Shown here: in pieces, positions 7,382-14,485 of the stretch
Layout of the letters: each line of letters starts with the position of its first letter
Numbering within the stretch: the stretch's first letter is position 1
DNA from: Betaproteobacteria bacterium
GTDB taxonomy: Bacteria; Pseudomonadota; Gammaproteobacteria; Burkholderiales; Burkholderiaceae_C
DNA length: 15,154 bases
Direction: 5' to 3'
NCBI GenBank assembly: GCA_009918225.1
Contig: RGEP01000021.1
Coordinates: forward strand, 1 to 15,154
Position numbers and translations under genes: made by a program
Notes under the pieces: generated by a model
Seen by the model: only the letters and a program-made list of their open reading frames with translations
Told to the model about the DNA's origin: nothing
Database searches by the model: none

Positions 7382-7403
7382 TTTGTCGAGCAATGTCGAC
7401 AAA
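7382..7403 (-). promoter_or_regulatory. Probable upstream activator site for the sigma-54 regulator
   Basis: Perfect 8-bp inverted repeat, TTTGTCGA - six bases - TCGACAAA. It lies about 80 bp upstream of the -24 element, the usual enhancer position for a sigma-54 activator. The adjacent regulator gene carries a Fis-type HTH that would bind a dyad of this size. The binding assignment is inferred. Confidence 0.65.
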
Positions 7404-7420
7404 CGTCGGGCGGCATCTGG

Positions 7421-7435
7421 GGGGCCTCAGGCCCC
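7421..7435 (-). terminator. GC-rich hairpin just after the regulator gene
   Basis: GGGGCC-TGA-GGCCCC on the minus strand gives a perfect 6-bp stem with a 3-base loop, starting about seven bases after the regulator stop. There is no U-tract, so intrinsic termination is uncertain. It could separate regulator transcription from the sigma-54 operon. Confidence 0.4.
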
Positions 7436-7442
7436 GGGTTCC

Positions 7443-9176
7443 TCAGCCCTGCGGCGGCGACCTTTCCAATCCCAGGCGCCGCCAGCGGTAGGCAAACTGC
7501 CGCGGCGTGAGGCCCAGCGCCAGTGCCGCACGCGTCTGGTTGCCACCCGCTTGGCCCAGCGCTAGGCGCAGGTCTTGCGCTGAATGGGATTGGAAGGAGC
7601 GGTAGTCGCGAACGGCCGGCCCGCTCGCGTCCGTCGCAGGCTCGTCCTTGACGGGTGCCGCGTTCTGCGTTCGCCGGCCGTCGGCCGGCAGCTTGTTCGC
7701 TGCGCGCGCATCGCCTGGTTCGATTGCCGCCTGCTCCATCTGCGAAGGCGATGGCAAAGGCGGCTCATGTTCGGCCAGCCGGTGCAGGTCAAGAGCTTCC
7801 AGCACCGGGCCCTCGCCCAGCAACACCGCCCGCTCAATCAGGTTGCCCAACTCGCGGATGTTCCCGGGCCAGACCTGCTCGCCCAGCCATTTCCAGGCCC
7901 CTTCGCTGAGGTGCAGGTTGCGTTGATGGGCCTGGTTGGCGCGGCTGAGGAAGTGCAGGGCCAAGGGCTTGATGTCTTCTGCCCGCTCGCGCAGGGACGG
8001 CAGGCGAATGGGCACCACATTGATTCGGTAATAGAGGTCGCGCCGGAAGCGCCCCATCGCCACGTCATTGACGAGGTTGCGGTGCGTGGCCACCACCACC
8101 CGCACGTCCACCCGCACCTCTTTGCTGCCTCCCAAGCGCATGAGCGTGCCGTCCTGAAGGGTTCTCAGCAATTTGGACTGAAGCGACAAGGGCAGTTCGC
8201 CCACTTCGTCCAGGAACAGGGTGCCGCCATCGGCCCGTTCAAACCACCCTGCTCGTGCGCCGGATGCACCGGTGAAGGCGCCACGCTCGTGCCCGAACAG
8301 TTCCGATTCGAACAGCGTTTCGGGAATCGCAGCGCAGTTGACCTTGATGAAGGGGCGGTCATGCCGCGTGCTCGACAGGTGAACCGCGCGTGCAAACAAT
8401 TCCTTGCCCGTTCCCGATTCACCCAGGAGCATCACCGTGGCGTGCGACTGCGAAACCCGCTCGAGCTCGTGCAGCGATTTCAACAAGGCCGGCGATTGGC
8501 CGACGATTCCGTAGCGCATGGCCGAGGACTGCAGCACCCCCTTGAGCAGCGCATTCTGGGCTTCGAGTGCCGCCGTCTTGCGCTGCACCAGCATGTTGAG
8601 CTGCAGCACCTGCCCGGTGAGCGTGGCCAACAGTTTGAGCAGGGCCAGGTCGTCGGTCAGGGCACGGTGCCGGCTGCGGATGCGGTGACAGGCCAATACA
8701 CCCACGCAACGATGCTCGATTTCCACGGGCACCGCGATGAAGGCCACGGTCTCCGAAGGCAGCTTCTCGCGCGGCACCGCGCGGTTCAGGAAGCGGGGCT
8801 CTTGGTCGATGTCCTGCACGATCATCGGTTGGCCCGTGCTCAGCACCGCACCGGTGATGCCTTCGCCCTGGGCATACACGCCATGCTCCATTTCGGTGCG
8901 CATCAGCCCATAGGCATGGCGAATTCGGGCCCGGGTCTGTGGCTCGATGGTGCCCTCCACCGCCCGATCCATCTCATCCAGCAGCACCAGGCGTCCGCGA
9001 TTGAGACCCACCAACTCGCTCATCAGGTGCAGCATCTCGCGCACCACGGTCTCAGGTGCCAGGCTGCGGCCGACCAGCCTCAGCACCTCGGCCAGCAGCA
9101 GGCGCTCCTGCTGCGCCCAGGCTTGCGCTGGCGCCGTCGGTGGCTTGTGGGGGTCGGGCTCGTTCGCGGCGGGCAT
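7443..9176 (-). CDS. Sigma-54-dependent transcriptional activator (GAF-AAA+-Fis HTH, NifA-like)
   Basis: A 577-residue enhancer-binding protein. An N-terminal GAF sensor (about 36-195) is followed by a helical linker and then an AAA+ domain. The AAA+ domain has Walker A GESGTGKE (252-259), the sigma-54-contacting GAFTGA loop (299-304), Walker B TLFLDE (319-324) and WPGNIREL (436-443). After a Pro/Ala-rich linker (about 470-525) comes a Fis-type HTH (about 543-570; NQTRAALALGLTPRQFAYRW). With a GAF domain and no phosphoreceiver, it probably responds to a small molecule rather than a sensor kinase. ATG 9176 is preferred because the ATG at 9266 would overlap mltA and add an atypical sequence; its Shine-Dalgarno (AGG) is weak. 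It most likely activates the sigma-54 promoter at 7289-7303. The layout resembles NifA but no nif genes are present, so nifA is not assigned. Confidence 0.88.
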   Translation of the reverse strand: MPAANEPDPHKPPTAPAQAWAQQERLLLAEVLRLVGRSLAPETVVREMLHLMSELVGLNRGRLVLLDEMDRAVEGTIEPQTRARIRHAYGLMRTEMEHGVYAQGEGITGAVLSTGQPMIVQDIDQEPRFLNRAVPREKLPSETVAFIAVPVEIEHRCVGVLACHRIRSRHRALTDDLALLKLLATLTGQVLQLNMLVQRKTAALEAQNALLKGVLQSSAMRYGIVGQSPALLKSLHELERVSQSHATVMLLGESGTGKELFARAVHLSSTRHDRPFIKVNCAAIPETLFESELFGHERGAFTGASGARAGWFERADGGTLFLDEVGELPLSLQSKLLRTLQDGTLMRLGGSKEVRVDVRVVVATHRNLVNDVAMGRFRRDLYYRINVVPIRLPSLRERAEDIKPLALHFLSRANQAHQRNLHLSEGAWKWLGEQVWPGNIRELGNLIERAVLLGEGPVLEALDLHRLAEHEPPLPSPSQMEQAAIEPGDARAANKLPADGRRTQNAAPVKDEPATDASGPAVRDYRSFQSHSAQDLRLALGQAGGNQTRAALALGLTPRQFAYRWRRLGLERSPPQG

Positions 9177-9212
9177 ACCTGTTGTGAAGCAAGAAGTGAA
9201 CCGCCGCGGGAG

Positions 9213-9225
9213 GCCGTCAGACGGC
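9213..9225. other. Inverted repeat between mltA and the regulator gene
   Basis: GCCGTC-A-GACGGC is a perfect 6-bp dyad with one central base. It starts two bases past the mltA stop and lies 37 bases upstream of the regulator ATG. It could be a small hairpin ending mltA transcription (no U-tract) or an operator for the regulator gene; the sequence does not decide. Confidence 0.3.
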
Positions 9226-9226
9226 G

Positions 9227-10402
9227 CTAGGGCGGTGGCCGCTGCCCCGCCGGCCACAAGGCCCACATCTGCAGGCGGCCCTTCGTTCGACCGGCGCGTT
9301 CTCCGGCTTCGTCACCCCAGCCCCAGAAGTAGTCACCCCGGACTGCCCCGGTGATGGCACTGCCCGTGTCCTGCGCCATCACCGCCCGCTGCAAGGGTTT
9401 GCTGTTGGGAGAATGGCTGTGTATCCACAGGGCTGTGCCATAGGGCACGCTGCGGGGGTCGACCGCCAGGGATCTCTGGGGTGTCAGGGGTACACCCATC
9501 GCGCCCCTCGGCCCCAGATCAGGGTCGGTTAGCGGTTCTTCCTTGAAGAAGACCACGCGGGGGTTCTTCCACAGCGCTTCCTGAACGCGGCGAGGGTTGC
9601 GCTGCATCCATTCCTTGATGCCGGGCCAGGTGGCCTGTGCGGCGCTCAGGTGGCCTTGGTCGATCAGCCACCGGCCCACTGAGCCAAAGGGGTGGTCGTT
9701 GTGAGCAGTGAAACCCAGGCGTACCTGACGTTGTCGGCCATCGGGCTCGGTCACGGTCAGGCGCCCGGATCCTTGAATCTGGAGCACCAGCACATCCACC
9801 GGGTCTCGCAGGTAGACCAATTCGCGCCCCTTGAGTGCGTCGCGGGCCTCGCGTACGGTGTCCAACTGTTGCCGGGTCCAATAGGGTCGGCGTTGCCCGA
9901 GGTCGGCGGGTGGGCGATGCAGCGGCGACTTGAAGTCTCCATCGGCCTGGCGCCGTGCCTCGAAGTGCGGCTCGTAGTAGCCGGTGAGCAGGCCCTCGCG
10001 CACGCCGCTGCGGTCCTCGATGCGCCAGGGTTGAAGGTGCTGCAGCATCCACAGACGCACGGCATGGTGGTCCTGCGGGTTCAGCCGTGTGGCCTGCTCG
10101 CAGGCGGTGCTCCACACGGTGGGTGAGCGCGTGCAGCCGGCTAGGAGCGCGCTCATCACTTCGCCCACTGGGTCGCCCTGAAATCCCGGCAGTTCCTCCC
10201 AGCCCACCCGAACCCAAACCGAAGGGCCGCGCTCGGCGCGCTCACCCAACGGTATGCCGCCGGCCACCGCGCTGACCGAAGGCGATGGACCAGGCGCCGC
10301 AGACGGCGATCGGTTTGTGTCGCCGCCCGATCGAGGGCTGGTGCTGCACGCTGTCAGGAAAACGGCCAGCAAGGCCATCAAACCCATTGCCGATGCGGGC
10401 AT
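9227..10402 (-). CDS. mltA: Membrane-bound lytic murein transglycosylase A
   Basis: A 391-residue outer-membrane lipoprotein that cleaves peptidoglycan glycan strands, forming 1,6-anhydro-muramyl ends. The N-terminus is a short hydrophobic signal with lipobox LTAC (Cys19), followed by a Ser/Pro/Gly-rich linker. The MltA domain includes LLTGYYEP and LQIQGSGRL. The C-terminal 3D domain has VPYGTALWI, MAQDTGSAITGAVRGDYFWG and GDEAGERAG; Asp364 is the probable equivalent of the E. coli catalytic Asp308. ATG 10402 places the lipobox correctly, though the n-region before the hydrophobic core lacks a basic residue. An upstream ATG at 10492 would add basic residues but run antisense through the small membrane-protein gene. 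It stops 50 bases before the regulator start. Confidence 0.88.
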   Translation of the reverse strand: MPASAMGLMALLAVFLTACSTSPRSGGDTNRSPSAAPGPSPSVSAVAGGIPLGERAERGPSVWVRVGWEELPGFQGDPVGEVMSALLAGCTRSPTVWSTACEQATRLNPQDHHAVRLWMLQHLQPWRIEDRSGVREGLLTGYYEPHFEARRQADGDFKSPLHRPPADLGQRRPYWTRQQLDTVREARDALKGRELVYLRDPVDVLVLQIQGSGRLTVTEPDGRQRQVRLGFTAHNDHPFGSVGRWLIDQGHLSAAQATWPGIKEWMQRNPRRVQEALWKNPRVVFFKEEPLTDPDLGPRGAMGVPLTPQRSLAVDPRSVPYGTALWIHSHSPNSKPLQRAVMAQDTGSAITGAVRGDYFWGWGDEAGERAGRTKGRLQMWALWPAGQRPPP

Positions 10403-10427
10403 CCATCTCGTCCCGACGACCCTTGGG

Positions 10428-10433
10428 TATCCT
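10428..10433 (+). promoter_or_regulatory. Possible -10 box for a leaderless small-protein transcript
   Basis: TATCCT matches TATAAT at four of six bases and ends six bases before ATG 10440. This is the same spacing as the TAGAAT box before rpe, and no Shine-Dalgarno is seen. It supports a leaderless mRNA, at low confidence. Confidence 0.3.
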
Positions 10434-10439
10434 GCGGTG

Positions 10440-10580
10440 ATGTGGATCTTGTTGCTCGAAGCCCTGGGGGCCTTGGCCTTGTTGGCGTTCATCGTGTGGT
10501 GGACGATGTTTTCAGGGCGACGGCGTGGTGAACTGCAGGCGCAGGACGGCTCAGACGACCCGCCAGCTCCCAAACCCTGA
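10440..10580 (+). CDS. Small single-helix membrane protein, function unknown
   Basis: A 46-residue ORF. The N-terminal helix (about residues 2-22; WILLLEALGALALLAFIVWW) is followed by TMFSGRRRGE and a hydrophilic Gln/Asp/Pro-rich tail. The positive RRR cluster after the helix predicts a cytoplasmic C-terminus. Membrane-helix composition is unlikely by chance in a frame antisense to mltA's upstream DNA. The gene diverges from mltA, with 37 bases between starts, and converges on apaG. I recall similar short proteins in Comamonadaceae, but cannot name a family or function. Confidence 0.6.
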   Translation: MWILLLEALGALALLAFIVWWTMFSGRRRGELQAQDGSDDPPAPKP

Positions 10581-10618
10581 GCAGACCCAAGCCGGGCTGG
10601 AGCCGCACACGGTAGGCT

Positions 10619-11005
10619 TCAATGCAGGGCCTGGGGTGGGGCCAGCATGAACTCGCTCACGGGCGCCTCAAAGGGTTGGGCGTGTTCGGTCATGCAGTAG
10701 AAGGTGCCGCGCATCGTGCCCATGGGCGTTTCCAGACGCACCCAACTGGTGTACTCAAACTGCTCACCGGGCCGCAGCACGGGTTGATGGCCGACCACGG
10801 CCAGGCCGCGCACCTCTTCGGTTTGGCCATGGCCGTTGGTGATCAACCAACGCCGCGCCACCAGCTGTGCCGTGATGTCTCCGGTGTTGACGATGGTCAC
10901 CGTGTAGGCATAGGCGTGCACGCCCTGCTGTGGGTCGGACTGGTCCGGCAGGTGCTGCACCTTGACCGAGCAGCTGAATTGCCCCGACGCTTGAGATGTG
11001 CTCAT
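10619..11005 (-). CDS. apaG: ApaG domain protein (Co2+/Mg2+ efflux-associated)
   Basis: A 128-residue protein of the ApaG/DUF525 family, close to the 125 residues of E. coli ApaG. It is a fibronectin-III-like beta sandwich. Recognisable segments are YAYTVTIVNTGDITAQLVARRWLITNG, EVRGLAVVGHQPVLRPGEQFEYTSW and the family motif GTMRGTFYC. It is linked genetically to Co2+/Mg2+ resistance, and the biochemical role is unclear. ATG 11005 is preferred to the ATG at 11023 because a TAGAAT box lies seven bases before it, implying a leaderless transcript. It diverges from rpe. Confidence 0.9.
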   Translation of the reverse strand: MSTSQASGQFSCSVKVQHLPDQSDPQQGVHAYAYTVTIVNTGDITAQLVARRWLITNGHGQTEEVRGLAVVGHQPVLRPGEQFEYTSWVRLETPMGTMRGTFYCMTEHAQPFEAPVSEFMLAPPQALH

Positions 11006-11011
11006 GCGCCA

Positions 11012-11035
11012 GATTCTAGGCACCCCCCTAGAATC
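11012..11035. promoter_or_regulatory. Shared bidirectional promoter palindrome (apaG / rpe)
   Basis: GATTCTAGG - CACCCC - CCTAGAATC is a perfect 9-bp inverted repeat with a six-base spacer. Each arm carries TAGAAT as a -10 box for one direction, at 11029-11034 (+, six bases before the rpe ATG) and 11018-11013 (-, seven bases before the apaG ATG). Transcription would begin at or next to both start codons, and neither gene has a Shine-Dalgarno. Confidence 0.65.
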
Positions 11036-11040
11036 GTTTC

Positions 11041-11727
11041 ATGAGCTCCACGCGCACCTACCGAATCGCCCCGTCCATCCTCTCGGCCGATTTCGCCCAG
11101 CTCGGTGCCGAGGTGCGCCGTGTCATCGAGGCCGGGGCCGATTGGATCCACTTCGATGTGATGGACAACCACTATGTGCCCAACCTGACCTTTGGGCCCA
11201 TGGTCTGCGAAGCCCTGCGTCCGCATGCGGTCAAGGCCGATGGCAGCCGCGTGCCCATCGATGTGCACCTGATGGTGCAGCCGGTGGACGCGCTGGCCCA
11301 GGCCTTTGCCAAAGCGGGGGCCGATCTCATCAGCTTTCACCCCGATGCCAGCACCCACGTGGACCGCACCCTGCAGCTGATCAAAGCCGCCGGTTGCCAA
11401 GCAGGCCTGACCTTTAACCCGGCCATGCCTTTGGACGTGCTCGAATGGGTCATCGACAAGGTGGATCTGGTGCTGCTGATGAGCGTGAACCCCGGTTTTG
11501 GTGGGCAAAGCTTCATCGACAGCGCGCTGCGCAAATGTGAACGGGTGCGCCGCCTGATCGAGGCCAGCGGCCGCGACATCCGCCTGGAGGTCGACGGGGG
11601 CATCAAGGTGGACAACATCCGCCGCGTGGCCGATGCCGGCGCCGACACCTTTGTGGCGGGCAGCGCCATCTTTGGGCAGCCCGACTACAAGGCCGTCATT
11701 CAGGCGATGCGGGCCCAGTTGGCCTGA
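11041..11727 (+). CDS. rpe: Ribulose-phosphate 3-epimerase
   Basis: A 228-residue cytoplasmic TIM-barrel enzyme interconverting ribulose 5-phosphate and xylulose 5-phosphate (pentose phosphate pathway and Calvin cycle). Family signatures are all present: APSILSADF (10-18, Ser12), WIHFDVMDNHYVPN with metal ligands His37 and Asp39, VHLMV with His76, MSVNPGFGGQSF (147-158) and LEVDGGIK with catalytic Asp185. The last 32 bases overlap the end of the convergent carbonic-anhydrase-family gene. It appears to be transcribed as a leaderless mRNA from the palindrome upstream. Confidence 0.95.
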   Translation: MSSTRTYRIAPSILSADFAQLGAEVRRVIEAGADWIHFDVMDNHYVPNLTFGPMVCEALRPHAVKADGSRVPIDVHLMVQPVDALAQAFAKAGADLISFHPDASTHVDRTLQLIKAAGCQAGLTFNPAMPLDVLEWVIDKVDLVLLMSVNPGFGGQSFIDSALRKCERVRRLIEASGRDIRLEVDGGIKVDNIRRVADAGADTFVAGSAIFGQPDYKAVIQAMRAQLA

Positions 11728-12247
11728 GCGTGTCACGGTAGGCCCGGCTGCGGGCCACATACAGCTGCGCGCTGCGCAGCAGGCCTTGAACCTGTTCTGG
11801 GGTGAGGCTGCGCGCCACCTTGGCTGGGCTGCCGATGATCAGGCTGTGATCGGGGAACACCTTGCCTTCGGTCACCAGAGCACCCGCGCCCACCAGGCAG
11901 CCGTGGCCGATCACGGCGCCGTTGAGTACCGTGGCGCCAATGCCGATCAGGCTGCCGTTGCCCACGGTGCAGCCGTGCAGCATGGCCTGGTGTCCCACCG
12001 TCACATCCGCGCCGACCCGCAAAGGCTGTCCCGGGTCGCTGTGCAGCACGGCGCCGTCTTGAATATTGGTGCGGGGGCCGACCTCGATGGGCTCGGATTG
12101 GTCGCCGCGAATCACCGCGCCGAACCACACGCTGACATCGGCCGCCAGCTTTACATGGCCCACCACGCGGGCGTTGTCGGCCACCCAGGCCGAGGCATCG
12201 ACTTCGGGCTCGTGGCCGTTGACGGACAGGATGGAAAAGGTGTTCAA
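11696..12247 (-). CDS. Gamma-class carbonic anhydrase family protein
   Basis: A 183-residue left-handed beta-helix (hexapeptide-repeat) protein of the YrdA/PaaY group, matching the family length. The trimeric metal site is recognisable: His69 (VLHS), His86 (GHQAM) and His91 (LHGC). Other family segments are WFGAVIRGD (41-49) and LVGAGALVTEG (118-128). I choose TTG 12247 because GGAG lies six bases upstream and the resulting N-terminus fits the family. Upstream ATGs, such as that at the far end near 12562, would run antisense into gph. Many relatives show weak or no carbonic anhydrase activity, so enzyme function is not assured. It sits antisense between rpe and gph. Confidence 0.85.
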   Translation of the reverse strand: MNTFSILSVNGHEPEVDASAWVADNARVVGHVKLAADVSVWFGAVIRGDQSEPIEVGPRTNIQDGAVLHSDPGQPLRVGADVTVGHQAMLHGCTVGNGSLIGIGATVLNGAVIGHGCLVGAGALVTEGKVFPDHSLIIGSPAKVARSLTPEQVQGLLRSAQLYVARSRAYRDTLRPTGPASPE

Positions 12248-12320
12248 GTGGGGCTCCGATGCGGCCTTTCGGCCCAAACGCCAATCCTGGCGACAATGGC
12301 GACTTTGGCTTCCCCGCATC

Positions 12321-13007
12321 ATGGCACTGCTGGACCCGATACGCGCCGTCATCCTGGACTTGGATGGAACCCTGGTCGACACCCTGGGTGACTTTGAGTT
12401 GGCCTTGCGCGCCATGCTGGGCGACCTGGGCGTGGCGCCCGAGCGCTTGCAACGCGACTTCATCGGCCACACCGTGGGCAAGGGCTCAGAGCACCTGGTG
12501 CGCCAGACGCTAGGCCACGTCGGGCTGGCGGCTGATGACCCGGCGCTGTATGAGCAGGCCATGTCGCGCTACCAGGACCATTACGGGCGCATCAATGGCC
12601 AGGCTTCGGTGCTCTTTGCCGGTGCGGCTGAAGGGGTTCGCGCCCTGAGGGCCCTGGGATTGCCCCTGGCCTGCCTGACCAACAAGCCCGGGCGTCACGC
12701 GCAAGCCTTGTTGCAGTCCAAAGGCTTGTTGACCTCCTTTGACCTGGTGTTCGGTGGAGACGCCTTCGCCCGCAAGAAGCCCGACCCCTTGCCGCTGATT
12801 GAAACCTGCAAGGCCCTGGGCCATCTGCCCGCCCACACCTTGATGGTCGGCGACTCGCTCAATGATGCGCAAGCGGGCCACGCCGCGGGCTGCCCGGTCG
12901 CCCTGGTCAGTTACGGCTACAACCACGGCCGGCCCATCCGCGAGGTGCCGGCATCGGTTTACGTGGACCGAATCGATGAACTGGCGCTCATGAGGACGGC
13001 ACCATGA
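12321..13007 (+). CDS. gph: Phosphoglycolate phosphatase
   Basis: A 228-residue HAD-superfamily hydrolase that dephosphorylates 2-phosphoglycolate. It has motif I DLDGT with nucleophile Asp13 and acid/base Asp15, motif II Thr120 in CLTNKP, motif III Lys in RKKPDP (151-156) and motif IV GDSLND (177-182), with a helical cap between I and II. ATG 12321 starts seven residues ahead of the conserved core, and the longer upstream frame is antisense to the carbonic-anhydrase-family gene. No Shine-Dalgarno is visible before the ATG. It overlaps trpE by four bases (ATGA), so the two are translationally coupled, a common gph-trpE arrangement in betaproteobacteria. Confidence 0.92.
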   Translation: MALLDPIRAVILDLDGTLVDTLGDFELALRAMLGDLGVAPERLQRDFIGHTVGKGSEHLVRQTLGHVGLAADDPALYEQAMSRYQDHYGRINGQASVLFAGAAEGVRALRALGLPLACLTNKPGRHAQALLQSKGLLTSFDLVFGGDAFARKKPDPLPLIETCKALGHLPAHTLMVGDSLNDAQAGHAAGCPVALVSYGYNHGRPIREVPASVYVDRIDELALMRTAP

Positions 13008-14485
13008 TGACCGAGCTCGAGTTCCAGGGGCTGGCCGCTCAGGGCTACAACCGCGTTCCATTGACGGCCGAGGCCTTCGCCGACCTGGAAACCCCTTTGT
13101 CGCTCTACCTGAAGCTGGTGGGCGATGCCAGCCACGGCTTCTTGCTGGAGAGCGTGGTGGGCGGTGAGCGATTCGGGCGCTACTCCTTCATCGGCCTGCC
13201 GGCGCGCACCTGCTTGCGTGCCCATCGCGGCTGGGTTGAAGTCGTGACCGACGGTGAGGTTGTCGAGCGCCACGAAGCCAATCCCTTGGAATTCATCGCG
13301 GCTTACCAACAGCGCTTCCGGGTGGCCTTGCGCCCGGGCCTGCCGCGCTTTTGCGGCGGGCTGGCGGGTTACTTCGGCTACGAAACCATCCGCAGCATTG
13401 AAAAGAAGCTGGCCGCTACCCGCAAAGAAGGCGGCATCGGCACGCCCGACATCCTGCTGCTGCAGACCGAGGAACTGGCCGTCATCGACAACCTGTCGGG
13501 TCGCCTCTACCTGATCGTCTATGCCGACCCAGGGCAGGCCGGGGCCTACGCCAAAGCGCAGCAGCGCCTGGCCGAACTCGCCGCTCGTCTGCGCACCAGT
13601 GTGGCCGCACCCCTGGTGCGAAAGGGCCCGTCATACCCGGTGGAGCGCGAACTCAGCCAGCCGGAGTTCGAAGCGCTGGTGCTCAGGGCCAAGGAATACA
13701 TCGCCGCGGGCGATTGCATGCAAGTGGTGCTGGGCCATCGACTGCGCAAGCGCTACACCGAAAGCCCCTTGAGCCTGTACCGCGCCCTGCGTTCGCTCAA
13801 CCCCAGCCCCTACATGTACTACTACGACCTGGGGGACTTCCAGATCGTGGGCTCGTCCCCTGAGATCCTCGTGCGCCAAGAGCGGCAGGCGCAGGACGCC
13901 CCGACCGTGGTGACGATCAGGCCCATCGCCGGTACCCGCCCGCGCGGGGCCACCCCCGAGCAGGACCGCGCCCACGAAGCCGAGTTGCTGGCCGACCCCA
14001 AGGAGCGGGCTGAGCATGTGATGCTGATCGACCTGGCCCGCAACGACCTGGGCCGCATGGCCCAAACGGGCTCGGTCAAGGTGACGGAAGCCTTCGGCAT
14101 CGAGCGCTACTCCCACGTGATGCACATCGTGAGCAATGTGCAGGGTCAACTCAAGCCGGGCCTAAGCGCCCTGGATGTGCTCAAGGCCAGCTTTCCTGCC
14201 GGCACGCTCAGTGGGGCGCCCAAGATCCGCGCCATGGAAATCATTGACGAGCTCGAGCGCAGCGAGCGGGGCATCTACGGCGGTGCATGCGGCTACCTCA
14301 GCTTTGCGGGCGATATGGACGTGGCCATTGCGATTCGCACCGGGGTGGTCAAGGACCAGACCCTGTATGTGCAGGCCGGCGCCGGCGTGGTGGCCGACTC
14401 GGTTCCCGAGATGGAGTGGAAAGAAATCGAAGCCAAGGCCCGGGCCGTGCTGCGGGCCGCTGAGCTGGTGGAGGAGGGCTTCTGA
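13004..14485 (+). CDS. trpE: Anthranilate synthase component I
   Basis: A 493-residue enzyme that makes anthranilate from chorismate with ammonia from TrpG, the committed step of tryptophan synthesis. The N-terminal regulatory part has LLES (47-50), the motif tied to tryptophan feedback inhibition. The catalytic domain shows IAGTRPRG, DLARNDLGRM, HVMHIVSNVQG, ASFPAGTLSGAPKIRAMEI and RGIYGGACGYL. An ATGATG gives two adjacent start choices (13004 or 13007). There is no leader peptide or attenuator upstream, since it overlaps gph. It overlaps trpG by one base (TGATG), which couples their production. Confidence 0.96.
   Translation: MMTELEFQGLAAQGYNRVPLTAEAFADLETPLSLYLKLVGDASHGFLLESVVGGERFGRYSFIGLPARTCLRAHRGWVEVVTDGEVVERHEANPLEFIAAYQQRFRVALRPGLPRFCGGLAGYFGYETIRSIEKKLAATRKEGGIGTPDILLLQTEELAVIDNLSGRLYLIVYADPGQAGAYAKAQQRLAELAARLRTSVAAPLVRKGPSYPVERELSQPEFEALVLRAKEYIAAGDCMQVVLGHRLRKRYTESPLSLYRALRSLNPSPYMYYYDLGDFQIVGSSPEILVRQERQAQDAPTVVTIRPIAGTRPRGATPEQDRAHEAELLADPKERAEHVMLIDLARNDLGRMAQTGSVKVTEAFGIERYSHVMHIVSNVQGQLKPGLSALDVLKASFPAGTLSGAPKIRAMEIIDELERSERGIYGGACGYLSFAGDMDVAIAIRTGVVKDQTLYVQAGAGVVADSVPEMEWKEIEAKARAVLRAAELVEEGF

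Noticed and set aside
7443..9176. Naming the regulator NifA
   Set aside because: The domain layout and HTH resemble NifA, but there are no nif genes nearby and the target promoter drives a rhodanese operon.
7584..9230. 548-residue open frame on the + strand opposite the sigma-54 regulator
   Set aside because: It is antisense to an intact GAF-AAA+-HTH protein. Its composition (His/Gln/Arg-rich) is that of a mirror frame in GC-rich DNA, and no domain is recognisable.
9177..9266. Longer start of the regulator at 9266
   Set aside because: It would overlap mltA by 40 bases and add an atypical segment. Starting at 9176 gives a normal N-terminus.
12248..12562. Longer start for the carbonic-anhydrase-family gene
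   Set aside because: The extension is antisense to gph, and the beta-helix family begins near residue 1 of the TTG-started form.
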